The notes under the pieces were generated by a model. That model saw only the letters and a list, made by a program, of their open reading frames with translations. It had not been told where the DNA came from and made no database searches. From NCBI GenBank assembly GCA_003565295.1, contig PXCO01000071.1, positions 1-64,000 on the forward strand: a stretch of 64,000 bases of DNA, written 5' to 3'. This DNA comes from Cyclobacteriaceae bacterium. GTDB lineage: Bacteria; Bacteroidota; Bacteroidia; Cytophagales; Cyclobacteriaceae. The position numbers and the translations under genes were made by a program. Numbering within the stretch: position 1 is the stretch's first letter; each line of letters opens with the position of its first letter. Of the stretch, positions 1 to 9,500 are shown one piece after another.

Positions 1-1
1 C

Positions 2-1045
2 CCTCCGGAGTTCAAGAAAACAGACAGCCTTACCATTCATCATAAAGGTGACTTGCAACTGTTGAACTGGACGCAAGGCATGGAATACTTTGTCCTTTAT
101 GAATCCGAAGAAAAAAGGGTACTTCTGGCAGATAGGCAGGGGGAAATCCTTCAAAAAAAAAGTCTAAGCAATACAGATACAGCAGGTTCGCTTCCCAGTA
201 AGTTTTATTCCCTTCATTTTTTGGACGAAAACCAATTATTGTTGGTTGGTGCCACCAAGCTCTATTGGTTGGACGATTCACTGCAAGTGATAAAGGAAAA
301 AGATATCCCTATAAACCAACTCTCGCTTTACTTCAACACCGGGCATTTAAACCTCCTCCACCAAAATCATCTCTTCACCTTTGGCTATCCCAAACATGTG
401 ATGGAATGGCAAAAGGATGCCCCGGACTTTTATTCCAGATACCCTTTTCTTTGGGTGTATGACATGGAGGAAGATGACTTTGTTGCTCAGGCAGAATTGC
501 CCTTTACCATTAAGCAAAGGCAGGCACAGGGGCACTTTTTGGACATAGCCCCATATGCACAAATTCAAGAAGACAAACTTTACCTGCTATTTCCCCACAG
601 CCCGTATATCTTCAGTTACTCCTTTCCTGCGCTAGAGTTGGAGGATAGTGTAAAGCTGGAGCCGGGGAAGGATTTCACAGCCTGGGAACCAATTCCTAAG
701 GATGAGCTTGCTCCTGGACTTGCTTATGAGCGCATGATCATCTCTTCTGCCTGGATAGGCTTTCATATTTCCGGGGATAGGATATTAGCTAGCTACCGCA
801 TGGCAGCCAGCCGCAAAGCCTATTATTCCTATCTTCATGACCCTTCCCCAAAAGGGTTTAAAGAATTTATGGAAACACACAAAGGTGCAGTATCCTTGAT
901 ATATGAAAAGGACAAAAAAAGATGGGAGGGGAAATTAGACCCTACCTTTGAGTTTCGAAATGGCCTCATTATCCGAAGGGAAAAGTCCAAAATTCAACCA
1001 ACCACGACTTTTTACTTTCTATCGCTGCCCACATTCACCGAATAA
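2..1045 (+). CDS. 6-bladed beta-propeller/DUF4221-like protein, 5'-truncated
   Basis: The reading frame is open from base 2, and the ORF-track start at 53 is a TTG inside that frame, so the gene most likely begins upstream of the window and this is its C-terminal part. The visible part is about 347 residues, rich in beta-strand-like stretches with recurrent aromatic and acidic turns. It resembles the Bacteroidota DUF4221/BF3164-like lipoproteins, which are predicted beta-propellers at the cell surface. I see no catalytic motif. It ends 63 bp before a heparinase-like gene on the same strand. The family assignment comes from general appearance only; it could be another propeller family. Confidence 0.6.
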   Translation, partial: PPEFKKTDSLTIHHKGDLQLLNWTQGMEYFVLYESEEKRVLLADRQGEILQKKSLSNTDTAGSLPSKFYSLHFLDENQLLLVGATKLYWLDDSLQVIKEKDIPINQLSLYFNTGHLNLLHQNHLFTFGYPKHVMEWQKDAPDFYSRYPFLWVYDMEEDDFVAQAELPFTIKQRQAQGHFLDIAPYAQIQEDKLYLLFPHSPYIFSYSFPALELEDSVKLEPGKDFTAWEPIPKDELAPGLAYERMIISSAWIGFHISGDRILASYRMAASRKAYYSYLHDPSPKGFKEFMETHKGAVSLIYEKDKKRWEGKLDPTFEFRNGLIIRREKSKIQPTTTFYFLSLPTFTE

Positions 1046-1108
1046 GGGGGTCAATTCTTTTTCCAATCCTTGAGATTTGCTATTTTCGGATAAATCCAAG
1101 TAACCTTT

Positions 1109-3100
1109 ATGAATTACCGATTTGCTATCCCCTGTTATTGGTTTCTCGCTATTTTATTATTCCAGTCTGAAGCTTATTCCCAATCCCAATTGAGGCCTAG
1201 GTTACTGGTGACTGCCGAAGAAAAGGAAGGACTTATCTCCTTGGAAGCATTAACTGCCTCGTTGAACGAGGGTCATGGTAAATTGCTTTGGGAAAGTGTG
1301 AAAAGTCTGGCGGATGAGGCAGTAAACCAGCCTCCATTTACCGCATTTACCCCATTGGAAGGCCGGACCGGCGAGGATATCAGAAAAGGCAACCGGGAAT
1401 TCACCATTACGCATGCAGCGGGAATGCGTGTGAAAGCCTGTGCTTTAGCTCATCTGATCACCGGGGAAGGCAAGTATAAGCAAGCTGCCCTCACCCAGGT
1501 CAAGGTACTTTTCAACGACCAAGCTTGGCCGGAGTGGCAGGATATCTACCATAGGGAAAGTTTTGGTTTGGATGCGGATTTACGTACAGGCATGCTCTGC
1601 AGGGACCTGGGTTTGGCCTTTGATTGGCTCTATCCCAGCTTAAGTGCAGGTGAAAAGGAATGGTACATTAAGGGATTAGACCGAAAAGGCATTAAGCCCT
1701 ACCTAAAAGCCGTGGGGGAAAATGCTTGGTGGCTGGAAAGAAACAACAACTGGACCACTGTGGTGGTAGGTGGGCTTGGCATTTTGGGCATGGCATTGGA
1801 AGGGGAGCATAAAGAGGCCAAGACCCTTGTGGACTTGGCAATACCTCGTTTTCAGGATTATTTAGATCATTATGGGCCGGAGGGGGAGTTTAATGAAAAC
1901 CCAGCATACGCAGGCAGCTCCGGCCAACCGATTCTTTTTTTTACTGCCTACAGGTATTTTCGGGAGAATCCTGAACTACCAGACGAATTAAGGTTTTTTC
2001 AAAACCATTGTCACTGGTTGATCTATTCTACTGTTCCACCCGGTCATATCGTGCCGTTCGGGGATGGAGGACCTGAAATTCTCGCCGGTCAAACCACCTC
2101 CTTCTTCCCCGCTGTGGCCGCAGCTACAAAGGATCCGGTAATCCAATGGTATTATCATCAATTTGGAGGAAAGGATGATCGGGATCCTGTGCTTTCCTTA
2201 TTGTATTATGATGCAGAGGTGGAAGCCAAAGCACCGGACATCACCAATTTTCCTTTGGGAAGGGTATTCCCTGCCTATGATGGAATCATCTCGAGCAGGT
2301 CTAGTTGGGACTTTGAGGCTCCCGCATCGGTGGTGATTAGCAAAGCAGGAGGTGGAGAGGTAAATCACAGCCATCCGGACGCAGGTCAAGTGTGTGTCTA
2401 TGGCTTTGGTGAAGAGCTGATCCGGGATTTGGGAAAAGTAAACTATCCTGTCTGGTCTGAAAGGCAACATTATTACCATTTCAACAGTAATGGCCATAAT
2501 GTACTCTCCTTTGAGGGTAAAGACTTAATCTGGAATGCTGATCATAAAGCTGAAATTACCCGGCAGGATTTTAATCATGAAGGAGGTGGAAGCTGGGAGA
2601 TAAACACCACAGCTCTTTATAAGGGTGGCAACAAGGTGGTGAGAGCTGTTATGCATAATGTAAAGGGAGTGGTGGCCGTACTTGATGATGCCACTTTTGA
2701 CAAAAAAGGCAAGATAAGGGTAAGATGGCATCCTCAAAGCCCCGTTGAGCCGGATTCAGAAGGAAACTTCCTACTGGAGGTAAATGGGGTCACCTTGGTG
2801 GGAAAGATGGTGGAGCTTAAAGGGCAATCCCTAGATTTCACTTCTTCAACTCATTTTTATCAAACCCCTTATCACAAAGACCGAATCGGTAATGAACTTC
2901 CACAGCGCAGAGAACCTTATCTGGATGCCGAATTAGAAAGCCAAAGTGCCAAAATCTTAACACTATTTGCAATTTATGAGGGTGAAAGTAATGTGGCCAA
3001 ATGGAAGGAAGGTCATGGGCAAACCTGGAAAATTGACCTGCCTGCTGGGGATGTGGTGGTTAAATGGGACGGCAATGATATGATGGTTTCTCAAGAGTAG
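1109..3100 (+). CDS. Heparinase II/III family polysaccharide lyase, secreted
   Basis: 663 residues with an N-terminal signal peptide (hydrophobic stretch to about residue 24, then SQSQLRPRLLVT). An alpha-helical toroid-like region occupies roughly 30-370 and contains WWLERNNNWTTV, typical of heparinase II/III-like lyases. A C-terminal beta-sandwich starts near 400 with NHSHPDAGQVCVYGFGEEL, the conserved histidine-rich segment of the Hepar_II_III domain. Such enzymes cleave uronic-acid polysaccharides (heparin-like glycans, alginate or ulvan oligomers) by beta-elimination in the periplasm or at the surface. There is no SusC/SusD pair nearby, so this is not a classical polysaccharide utilisation locus. 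The substrate cannot be told from sequence alone. Confidence 0.85.
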   Translation: MNYRFAIPCYWFLAILLFQSEAYSQSQLRPRLLVTAEEKEGLISLEALTASLNEGHGKLLWESVKSLADEAVNQPPFTAFTPLEGRTGEDIRKGNREFTITHAAGMRVKACALAHLITGEGKYKQAALTQVKVLFNDQAWPEWQDIYHRESFGLDADLRTGMLCRDLGLAFDWLYPSLSAGEKEWYIKGLDRKGIKPYLKAVGENAWWLERNNNWTTVVVGGLGILGMALEGEHKEAKTLVDLAIPRFQDYLDHYGPEGEFNENPAYAGSSGQPILFFTAYRYFRENPELPDELRFFQNHCHWLIYSTVPPGHIVPFGDGGPEILAGQTTSFFPAVAAATKDPVIQWYYHQFGGKDDRDPVLSLLYYDAEVEAKAPDITNFPLGRVFPAYDGIISSRSSWDFEAPASVVISKAGGGEVNHSHPDAGQVCVYGFGEELIRDLGKVNYPVWSERQHYYHFNSNGHNVLSFEGKDLIWNADHKAEITRQDFNHEGGGSWEINTTALYKGGNKVVRAVMHNVKGVVAVLDDATFDKKGKIRVRWHPQSPVEPDSEGNFLLEVNGVTLVGKMVELKGQSLDFTSSTHFYQTPYHKDRIGNELPQRREPYLDAELESQSAKILTLFAIYEGESNVAKWKEGHGQTWKIDLPAGDVVVKWDGNDMMVSQE

Positions 3101-3214
3101 ACAACGACTCTTTTCCCTAATTTTCTTAATACTGATATAATTTCTTTAGGAGAGCAAATTAAGAGAAAGTGAATTATTTAATTCATGTGTTTATATTTTC
3201 TTTTCAACGATCAT

Positions 3215-3365
3215 TACCTGTCCCGAACTTGTTTCGGGAACTTGCCACGTACCACCGGTCGGGGTGGAGGAATCTCGCATCTCCCCGATAGCCCCGATAG
3301 CTATCGGGGGGCACCCCGGTGTGTGACGTGCTCGCCATGCCCTGACTGCCGTCAGGACAGGCTCG
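3215..3365. repeat. Palindrome-rich intergenic element (left copy)
   Basis: The 375 bp between the lyase and the M1 peptidase hold a GC-rich block unlike the AT-rich surroundings. It contains several perfect inverted repeats: CCCGAA-5 nt-TTCGGG (about 3222-3238), the 18-bp palindrome CCCCGATAGCTATCGGGG (3292-3309) and CCTGAC-TGCC-GTCAGG (3341-3356). The ORF called at 3185-3439 runs through these and is not a gene. A 16-bp piece, CCCGATAGCCCCGATA (3284-3299), recurs inverted at 5171-5186 on the other side of the peptidase gene. This looks like a REP/BIME- or MITE-like dispersed element. Confidence 0.7.
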
Positions 3366-3475
3366 ATTTCATCTTGGGAAAAATACTGCCCAGGAATGCA
3401 TTAATTAAAAAATTGTATGTTTGTAAAGGTAAATGGTAAACCCTTTTTTAGATAAATACCTGCGCAAACATTCAG

Positions 3476-5110
3476 ATGAATTGGAAAATCGGTCTCCTTT
3501 TAGTTGGAATAGTGCTCAATATGCCTTCAAAAGCAATTGGTCAGCATAAGGTTTTCACCCGTGCGGATACCCTTAGGGGAAGCATTACCCCCGAACGGGC
3601 CTGGTGGGACCTAACCTATTACCATCTTAATATTGAAGTATTCCCGGAGACAAAATCCATAAAAGGTGAAAACAGGGTGCAATACAGGGTGGATAAACCT
3701 CACCAAGTGCTTCAAATTGATCTTCAGGAACCCCTTAGAATAACAGCCGTCACCCAAGACGAGATAGCATTGCACTTTAAAAAGGAAGGTGCGGCATATT
3801 TTATCCAACTTGCCAAAGAACAACAAGTGGGTCAGATAGAGCAACTGAGCATCCACTATGAGGGCATCCCCCAGGAGGCAGAACGTCCGCCTTGGGATGG
3901 TGGAATCACCTGGTCAAAGGATAAAAATGGTAATCACTTTATCGCCTCCTCCAATCAGGGCATTGGCTCCAGCATTTGGTGGCCAAGCAAAGACCACCCC
4001 GCAGATGAAGTGGATAGCATGCTCATCAGCGTAAAAGTTCCCAAAGGGCTGATGAACGTTTCAAATGGCCGGCTGAGACAGGTGGACGAACATGATGAGG
4101 GTAACACTTTTCACTGGTTTGTCAGTAACCCCATCAATGATTATGGGGTCAATATCAATATTGGGGACTACGTGCATTTTGGGGAAAAGTACATGGGGGA
4201 AGAGGGTATGTTGGACATGGATTACTATGTGCTTAGTTACAACCTGGAAAAAGCCAAAGGCCAATTTAAGGATGCGGCACGCATGATGGAAGCTTTTGAA
4301 CATTGGTTTGGGCCTTACCCTTTTTATGAAGATAGTTATAAGTTGGTGGAAGCCCCATATTTGGGTATGGAGCATCAAAGTTCCGTAACCTATGGCAATG
4401 GTTTTGAGAATGGCTATCTGGGCAGGGATCTTAGCGAAACAGGATGGGGAATGAAATTTGACTTCATTATCATCCATGAGTCTGGCCATGAGTGGTTTGC
4501 CAATAGCATCACTTATACCGACATTGCGGATATGTGGATCCATGAAAGCTTTACCAATTATTCCGAAAGCCTGTTCCTGGATTACCATTATGGTAAGGAG
4601 GCCGGGCAGGAATACGTGAGGGGCACCCGTCCCAAAATAGAAAACAAATTACCCATCATCGGTCGCTACTCGGTAAATCACCGGGGATCTGCGGATATGT
4701 ATTACAAAGGTGGTAACATTTTGAATACATTACGGGAAATCATCCAAAACGATGATAAATGGCGTGATATACTGAGAGGAATGAACAAAGAGTTTTTCCA
4801 TCAGAATGTAAGCAGTGCACAAGTGGAGAATTTTCTGTCCCAACAATCCGGGTTGGATTTAACTGCATTTTTTCATCAGTATTTGAGACATCCCTCCCTT
4901 CCTGTGCTGGAATATTACTTTTTCGACGAAAACACCCTCCGATTTAGATGGGTCAACTGTATCCCAAGCTTTGACATGCCCGTTGACCTTTTGCTCACAA
5001 ATGAGCGCATCCGGATTTATCCAACCACCAAATGGGGTGAAAAAGAAGTAAGACGGGAGAAAATCATCATCGAACCAAACTTCTACGTGGGTAGTTTTCA
5101 ATTAAGGTAG
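3476..5110 (+). CDS. M1 family metallopeptidase (aminopeptidase N-like), exported
   Basis: 544 residues with a signal peptide (cleavage probably after about residue 22, AIGQ). The gluzincin zinc site is complete: H334-E-S-G-H338 followed 19 residues later by E357 in HESFT, the HExxH-x18-E pattern. Just upstream, APYLGMEHQSS is the counterpart of the GAMEN substrate-binding motif. The protein is shorter than classic aminopeptidase N (about 850 residues) and ends soon after the catalytic domain, so the large C-terminal helical domain is absent. The likely role is trimming of peptides in the periplasm. The gene stands alone between two palindromic repeat elements. Confidence 0.93.
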   Translation: MNWKIGLLLVGIVLNMPSKAIGQHKVFTRADTLRGSITPERAWWDLTYYHLNIEVFPETKSIKGENRVQYRVDKPHQVLQIDLQEPLRITAVTQDEIALHFKKEGAAYFIQLAKEQQVGQIEQLSIHYEGIPQEAERPPWDGGITWSKDKNGNHFIASSNQGIGSSIWWPSKDHPADEVDSMLISVKVPKGLMNVSNGRLRQVDEHDEGNTFHWFVSNPINDYGVNINIGDYVHFGEKYMGEEGMLDMDYYVLSYNLEKAKGQFKDAARMMEAFEHWFGPYPFYEDSYKLVEAPYLGMEHQSSVTYGNGFENGYLGRDLSETGWGMKFDFIIIHESGHEWFANSITYTDIADMWIHESFTNYSESLFLDYHYGKEAGQEYVRGTRPKIENKLPIIGRYSVNHRGSADMYYKGGNILNTLREIIQNDDKWRDILRGMNKEFFHQNVSSAQVENFLSQQSGLDLTAFFHQYLRHPSLPVLEYYFFDENTLRFRWVNCIPSFDMPVDLLLTNERIRIYPTTKWGEKEVRREKIIIEPNFYVGSFQLR

Positions 5111-5159
5111 TGCAATTGAGTTGAATTCAAGCAAAACGCAAGCTACACACGAAGGAATG

Positions 5160-5262
5160 TTCTCCCTTAATATCGGGGCTATCGGGCAGAACTTGCGGAA
5201 TCCCCCGAATCGAGTTCCACGATCCCGATAGCTACGAGATGGGGCAGGAAATCGGGCCATTG
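5160..5262. repeat. Palindrome-rich intergenic element (right copy, inverted)
   Basis: This GC-rich segment begins about 50 bp after the M1 peptidase stop. TATCGGGGCTATCGGG (5171-5186) is the exact reverse complement of 3284-3299, and CCCGATAGCTA (about 5223-5233) is a decayed half of the palindrome found in the left copy. The block also carries AATCCCCCGAATCGAG-type short inverted pieces. It appears to be a degenerate, oppositely oriented relative of the element upstream of the peptidase. Confidence 0.55.
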
Positions 5263-5571
5263 AAAGGCAATTAAAAACAGATGTATTTCATGAAATTTGC
5301 ATACCTGTTAATCCCTGGCTTAAATTTTTACCAACCGATAAAATAGTATTCCCCTTTTCCCAAAAAAATTTTCGCCCTATATAAAAAGTATTTAGGTGTT
5401 TTCAATGAGTTTATTATTAATTTGAATTATTATTCTAATTTAATCGAATTGAAAGAATTTTAAGCGTAATTTTGTCTTTTTTATACATGTTTATTTTGCT
5501 TTACCTTAGCGAGCAGACAAGGTCACATTTTTGTACAACAAATTTATTTTATCAAAGTAATTCTATTTATC
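5263..5571. other. AT-rich intergenic leader, no gene seen
   Basis: About 300 bp of strongly AT-rich sequence with stops in all frames, leading into the beta-barrel gene at 5572. It probably carries that gene's promoter, but I could not find a clean TTG/TAnnTTTG pair and do not mark one. Confidence 0.5.
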
Positions 5572-6096
5572 ATGGTACCTAAAAATCTAAAACACATCTG
5601 TTTGATCGTATTATTCTTATTTCCTTTTTTCACTTCGGTGCAGGGACAGGCCTTCAAGGAAAAAGACCTGGTGTTACACGGTGGAATAGGTATTGGAAGC
5701 ACCTATACATTGGGTTTATTGGGCGGTTTTGGCCTCCCAGTTGGAGTGGGCGCAGAGTATGGCATCACTGATTTTGAAAGTGGAGCAATCGGGGTTGGTG
5801 GCGAACTTGGATATGTGAATTACAGTGGATTTTCCATTACGCACATAGGAGGCAGGGGCTCTTATCATTTCTCCGAGCTATTGGACATGGACCATGACAA
5901 GTTAGATCTCTATGGAGGCTTAGGCTTGTATTACCGAAGTTTTAATTTTAACGGTGCCGCTTTTGCCAGCAGTGGCATGGTGCTTTCCCTGCATGCAGGT
6001 GCAAGGTATTATTTTACCGAAAAATTCGGGGGTTATGGGGAAATTGGCAACAACTGGGCCTGGCTCAACCTAGGGGTGGTATATAAAATTAATTGA
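5572..6096 (+). CDS. Small outer-membrane beta-barrel protein of unknown function
   Basis: 174 residues: a signal peptide (hydrophobic core to about 20, then VQGQAF) followed by glycine-rich amphipathic strands such as LHGGIGIGSTY, GLPVGVGAEYG and GARYYFTEKFGGYGEIG. It ends in an aromatic/hydrophobic strand (NLGVVYKIN), the usual look of an 8-stranded OmpX/OmpW-like barrel. There are no catalytic motifs. It is monocistronic and followed by a likely terminator hairpin. Confidence 0.7.
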   Translation: MVPKNLKHICLIVLFLFPFFTSVQGQAFKEKDLVLHGGIGIGSTYTLGLLGGFGLPVGVGAEYGITDFESGAIGVGGELGYVNYSGFSITHIGGRGSYHFSELLDMDHDKLDLYGGLGLYYRSFNFNGAAFASSGMVLSLHAGARYYFTEKFGGYGEIGNNWAWLNLGVVYKIN

Positions 6097-6134
6097 TGAT
6101 TAGTCTCAGTTAAAGGAATCTTCAATTTAGATGG

Positions 6135-6200
6135 GGAAAGGGAGGCCATTCAAATCAGCCATTTTTTTGAATTGAGTCAGCCCCTTTCCTTTATCCTATC
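6135..6200. terminator. Nested hairpin, possible terminator
   Basis: The outer stem GGAAAGGG (6135-6142) pairs with CCCTTTCC (6182-6189), and an inner ATTCAAA/TTTGAAT pair lies inside. A T-rich tail (TTTATCC...TTTTTAT) follows. It sits 38 bp after the beta-barrel stop and lies on the side where the minus-strand giant gene ends. The large loop makes this a moderate call. Confidence 0.4.
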
Positions 6201-6531
6201 TTTTTATCGACTTAAGAATTTAATTGTTGAAGCCCAACTCCAATGCCATAAGTAGAAGTGTTTTCAATTTTAACAGATTTTGGAAATATTTAGTGGAAAA
6301 GCTATAGGAAAGAAAGCCTGGGGTAGGTTTAAATCCTTCAATTAAATTTCTTGATATTTAGCATTTGGTGAGTGTTTAACTAAATCCACCAATACCCATG
6401 AGACCCAATTTAAATACAACCATCATTTCATTCAAAAATTGGTTACTATGTTTCGGGAAGATCGGAAAGAAATCGCCAAAAAGCAGTAGATTTTAGGATA
6501 TTGATCCTTCCTGCAAGGGTTTTCTAACTGG
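6201..6531. other. Intergenic region between convergent genes, nothing recognised
   Basis: About 330 bp with no plausible ORF or RNA gene. It separates the plus-strand beta-barrel gene from the 3' end of the minus-strand lamin-tail protein. Confidence 0.5.
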
Positions 6532-9500
6532 TCACCTTAGCTTACTGGCCACCACCACGGTTTTCTTTATTTGATGCATCTGGCCACTTGGATGATATAG
6601 TTCTGCCCAAAGAATATAGTATCCTGCACTTACCCTGGCACCCTTCGCATCTGTTCCATCCCAGGTATAGAAGCCCTCCTGGCCCCAAAGTACATTGTGG
6701 CACAATTCTCTGACCATCCTTCCCGTAACACCGTAAATCCTCAACGTGGCCATATAACCCGGGTTATCCATCTTATAGGAAATGGTAGTAAATGGGATTT
6801 CCCCTGCGGCATCCGGGATAAAAACTTCTGGGGAAATGTGTAGCCCCTTTTCCAAGGGGTTTTCCAAATATACACTGGAATTCCTCCGGCCGGGGGTAGC
6901 AAACCCGGATGTCGCAGAAGCAGAATGCCAATTGCTGGGGTCATCTACAGGGGCCCTGGCCGAGTAACGCTCCAAAGACCCCCCCCGCACATCCCTCAAA
7001 TATCCATGATGCATTTTTTCGTGGTAGTCAAAGCGTTCCACAAATGTCTCATTTGGATCCAGCAAAACTACTGAACCACTACCCATTGGATAACTGGGAA
7101 GCACAAGCATCTTCATCTGCTCCCTGACTCCTTGGGGGTAAACCTGGTACAATTGATCAGGATCCGGAGTGAACACCAGGTAGGAATCTGGGGGCACTAT
7201 CATATCCCCTGTAGAAATGGCCCTTCGGTTACTGATCTGATCATTGGACACATTGGCAAGTTTCCACTGCTTTAGGTTTACCCAATGATCCGAGGCATTG
7301 TAAAGCTCCACGAATTTGGGGGTGCCCAATCTGGGATTAAATAGCACCTCGTTGATCACCACATCACCCGGTTCCGGCTCACCAGGCAGTATCAGGTGGG
7401 CAAGAGAAGCATCCTGATCGAGCTCTTCTCCCGAACAGTCCCTGAAGTTCGTGGCCTTAATGGTATAGAATTGGTTGATTCGAATTTCATCTTTCAGTTT
7501 TACCAGGATGATGGAAGGATCCACGCTATCCTGGACCATAAACTCAACCTCAAAATTCGGATCTATTTCCACCGCTGCCTGGGAAACATTGAAAACCGGT
7601 TTGGTAAAATGGAGAGAAAGTGTGTTAGCATCCATTTTTTCCACCTTTGACAGCCTAGGTAATTGAGGCATCTGTTCGGGGCCATATAAGGAGTTGACTT
7701 TTCCTGGCGTTCCCCTGTCAGGGGATACCGAAACTTGAATATTTTCAGCATCTGCACAGGCATAATAGGGATTTACCACTTCCAGGCTATAACCTCCCTG
7801 TGCGAAGGTTGAACCTCCAAAGGATTCAGTGGTATAAACTAACTCATCAATGATCTCACCATCGGCATTGAAGAGTGTTACATGGTCGCCGGCATTCAAA
7901 AGGGTAGGCCAAGAACTTAAACCCAGCACTTCTCCAAAACCTTCAAATGCAGCAACTTGACTCATGGGACATAAAATCAAATAGGAATTGGGGGATAGGT
8001 GGCTTCTGGGCAAATGGGTATTAGAGCGGCTATTGCCAATTTTCATTCCTCCTAGGTAAATGGTCTCTACAGAAGGGTTGTAAATTTCAATGTATTCCGC
8101 ATTGGGCAATTTCTGGTTTGGCCTCGGTGCAGGCATGATTTCATTGATGACCAGCTCCCGGTAAGCCGGGCTTCTGGGAGGGTCGAAGATTACCTCAAAA
8201 TGGGTATCCTCCATTACATTGCCATTCATATCCTCAAGTCCAGAGAGCTCTAGGGAAAGCACCGAACTATCTTCAAAGTTGTCGATAAATACCAATAAGA
8301 CCTGTTCTGAACTTTCGCCCAGCACTGCCTCTACGGGAGATTGGCCTTCTAGTGAGTAGAATTGGGGAATCACAGCGAACACGGGGGATAAAGGCTTATC
8401 AAAATACAATATAAATTCCTTGGCACTTATGACCCTCACATCCATAAGCCTAGGGGGGTTTGGATCCCATATCAAAGTTCTTGTGCTTCCTGCCAGCCAT
8501 TTCCCATCCTTTGATTTCCTGGGAGGAATTTTTAAGGTAAGAATCTCAGCTTCTGGCATAGGGCCATCCATAACTAGTTGAAGTCTCGTGGGATCACTTT
8601 GGTTGAGAATGGGGAAAACAGCTACTTCGTTGTCTAATAACTTGAAATCACCTAACCATGGATCCGAATCATCCAACGGCACCTGCTGAACAACCGAAAT
8701 ACTTTTACTGTTTTCTACCCAGATATCCTGAATGGCATCATCATACAAAAGCTCTAAGCTGATTTGGCTATCTGGAATACCTTCATCATTTCCTTGGAGT
8801 GAATAGGTGAATTGTAGCCATCCGTTAAGTTGAAGTGAATTTGAAAGTGAAAGGAGACAATCATAGCCCAAATCCCCCTTTCTTACCATTTCTGGCTTTA
8901 GGCCATTTATGGAAAATTGATCCGGGGTAAATTCATGATCCTCTTGCAAATATTGGGTGAACATAAGTTGAACCTCTTTTTCCCCCCAAATTCTGGCCTC
9001 TCCAATAGCCTTTAAGGAATGGTCCTTTTGATACGTTAAAGGTTCAAGCATTCTCCCCTTTTCGTCCTTAGCTCCGAAAATGTTGATTTCAATCAGCCCC
9101 TTGGGCAATGGCGTCTTGCTTTCAAGAATATATGGCTTGTCTGCTACAAAAAATTCCATACGTTTGCCGTTCACCAAGACCTCATCCAGTTCTTTAATGG
9201 GTTTACTGAGATATAGTTCTATGCGATAAGGAGAAAGCAAATGTACAGAATCGATGACAGGGGGAAGGGTATCCCAGACAAAGTCCAGGTTGATAGTTCG
9301 GTTCATGGGTTGACCGAATAAATCTTTTAATTGCCTAATGCTGAGCCTATAGTTTTGGCCCTGCTCCCAAGGATGTTGGAATCCTAAAGCGACCTCATCG
9401 GCAGATATCATCTTCACACTCTTAGGCTCACCAACACCGTTGTTCACCTGATAGTGGGCAGGAATGGCAGCCCATTTGGGATCTAAGGATTTATTAAAGG

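Noticed and set aside
3185-3439. 84-residue plus-strand ORF
   Set aside because: It runs through the palindrome-rich repeat element, has no protein-like composition and no family features.
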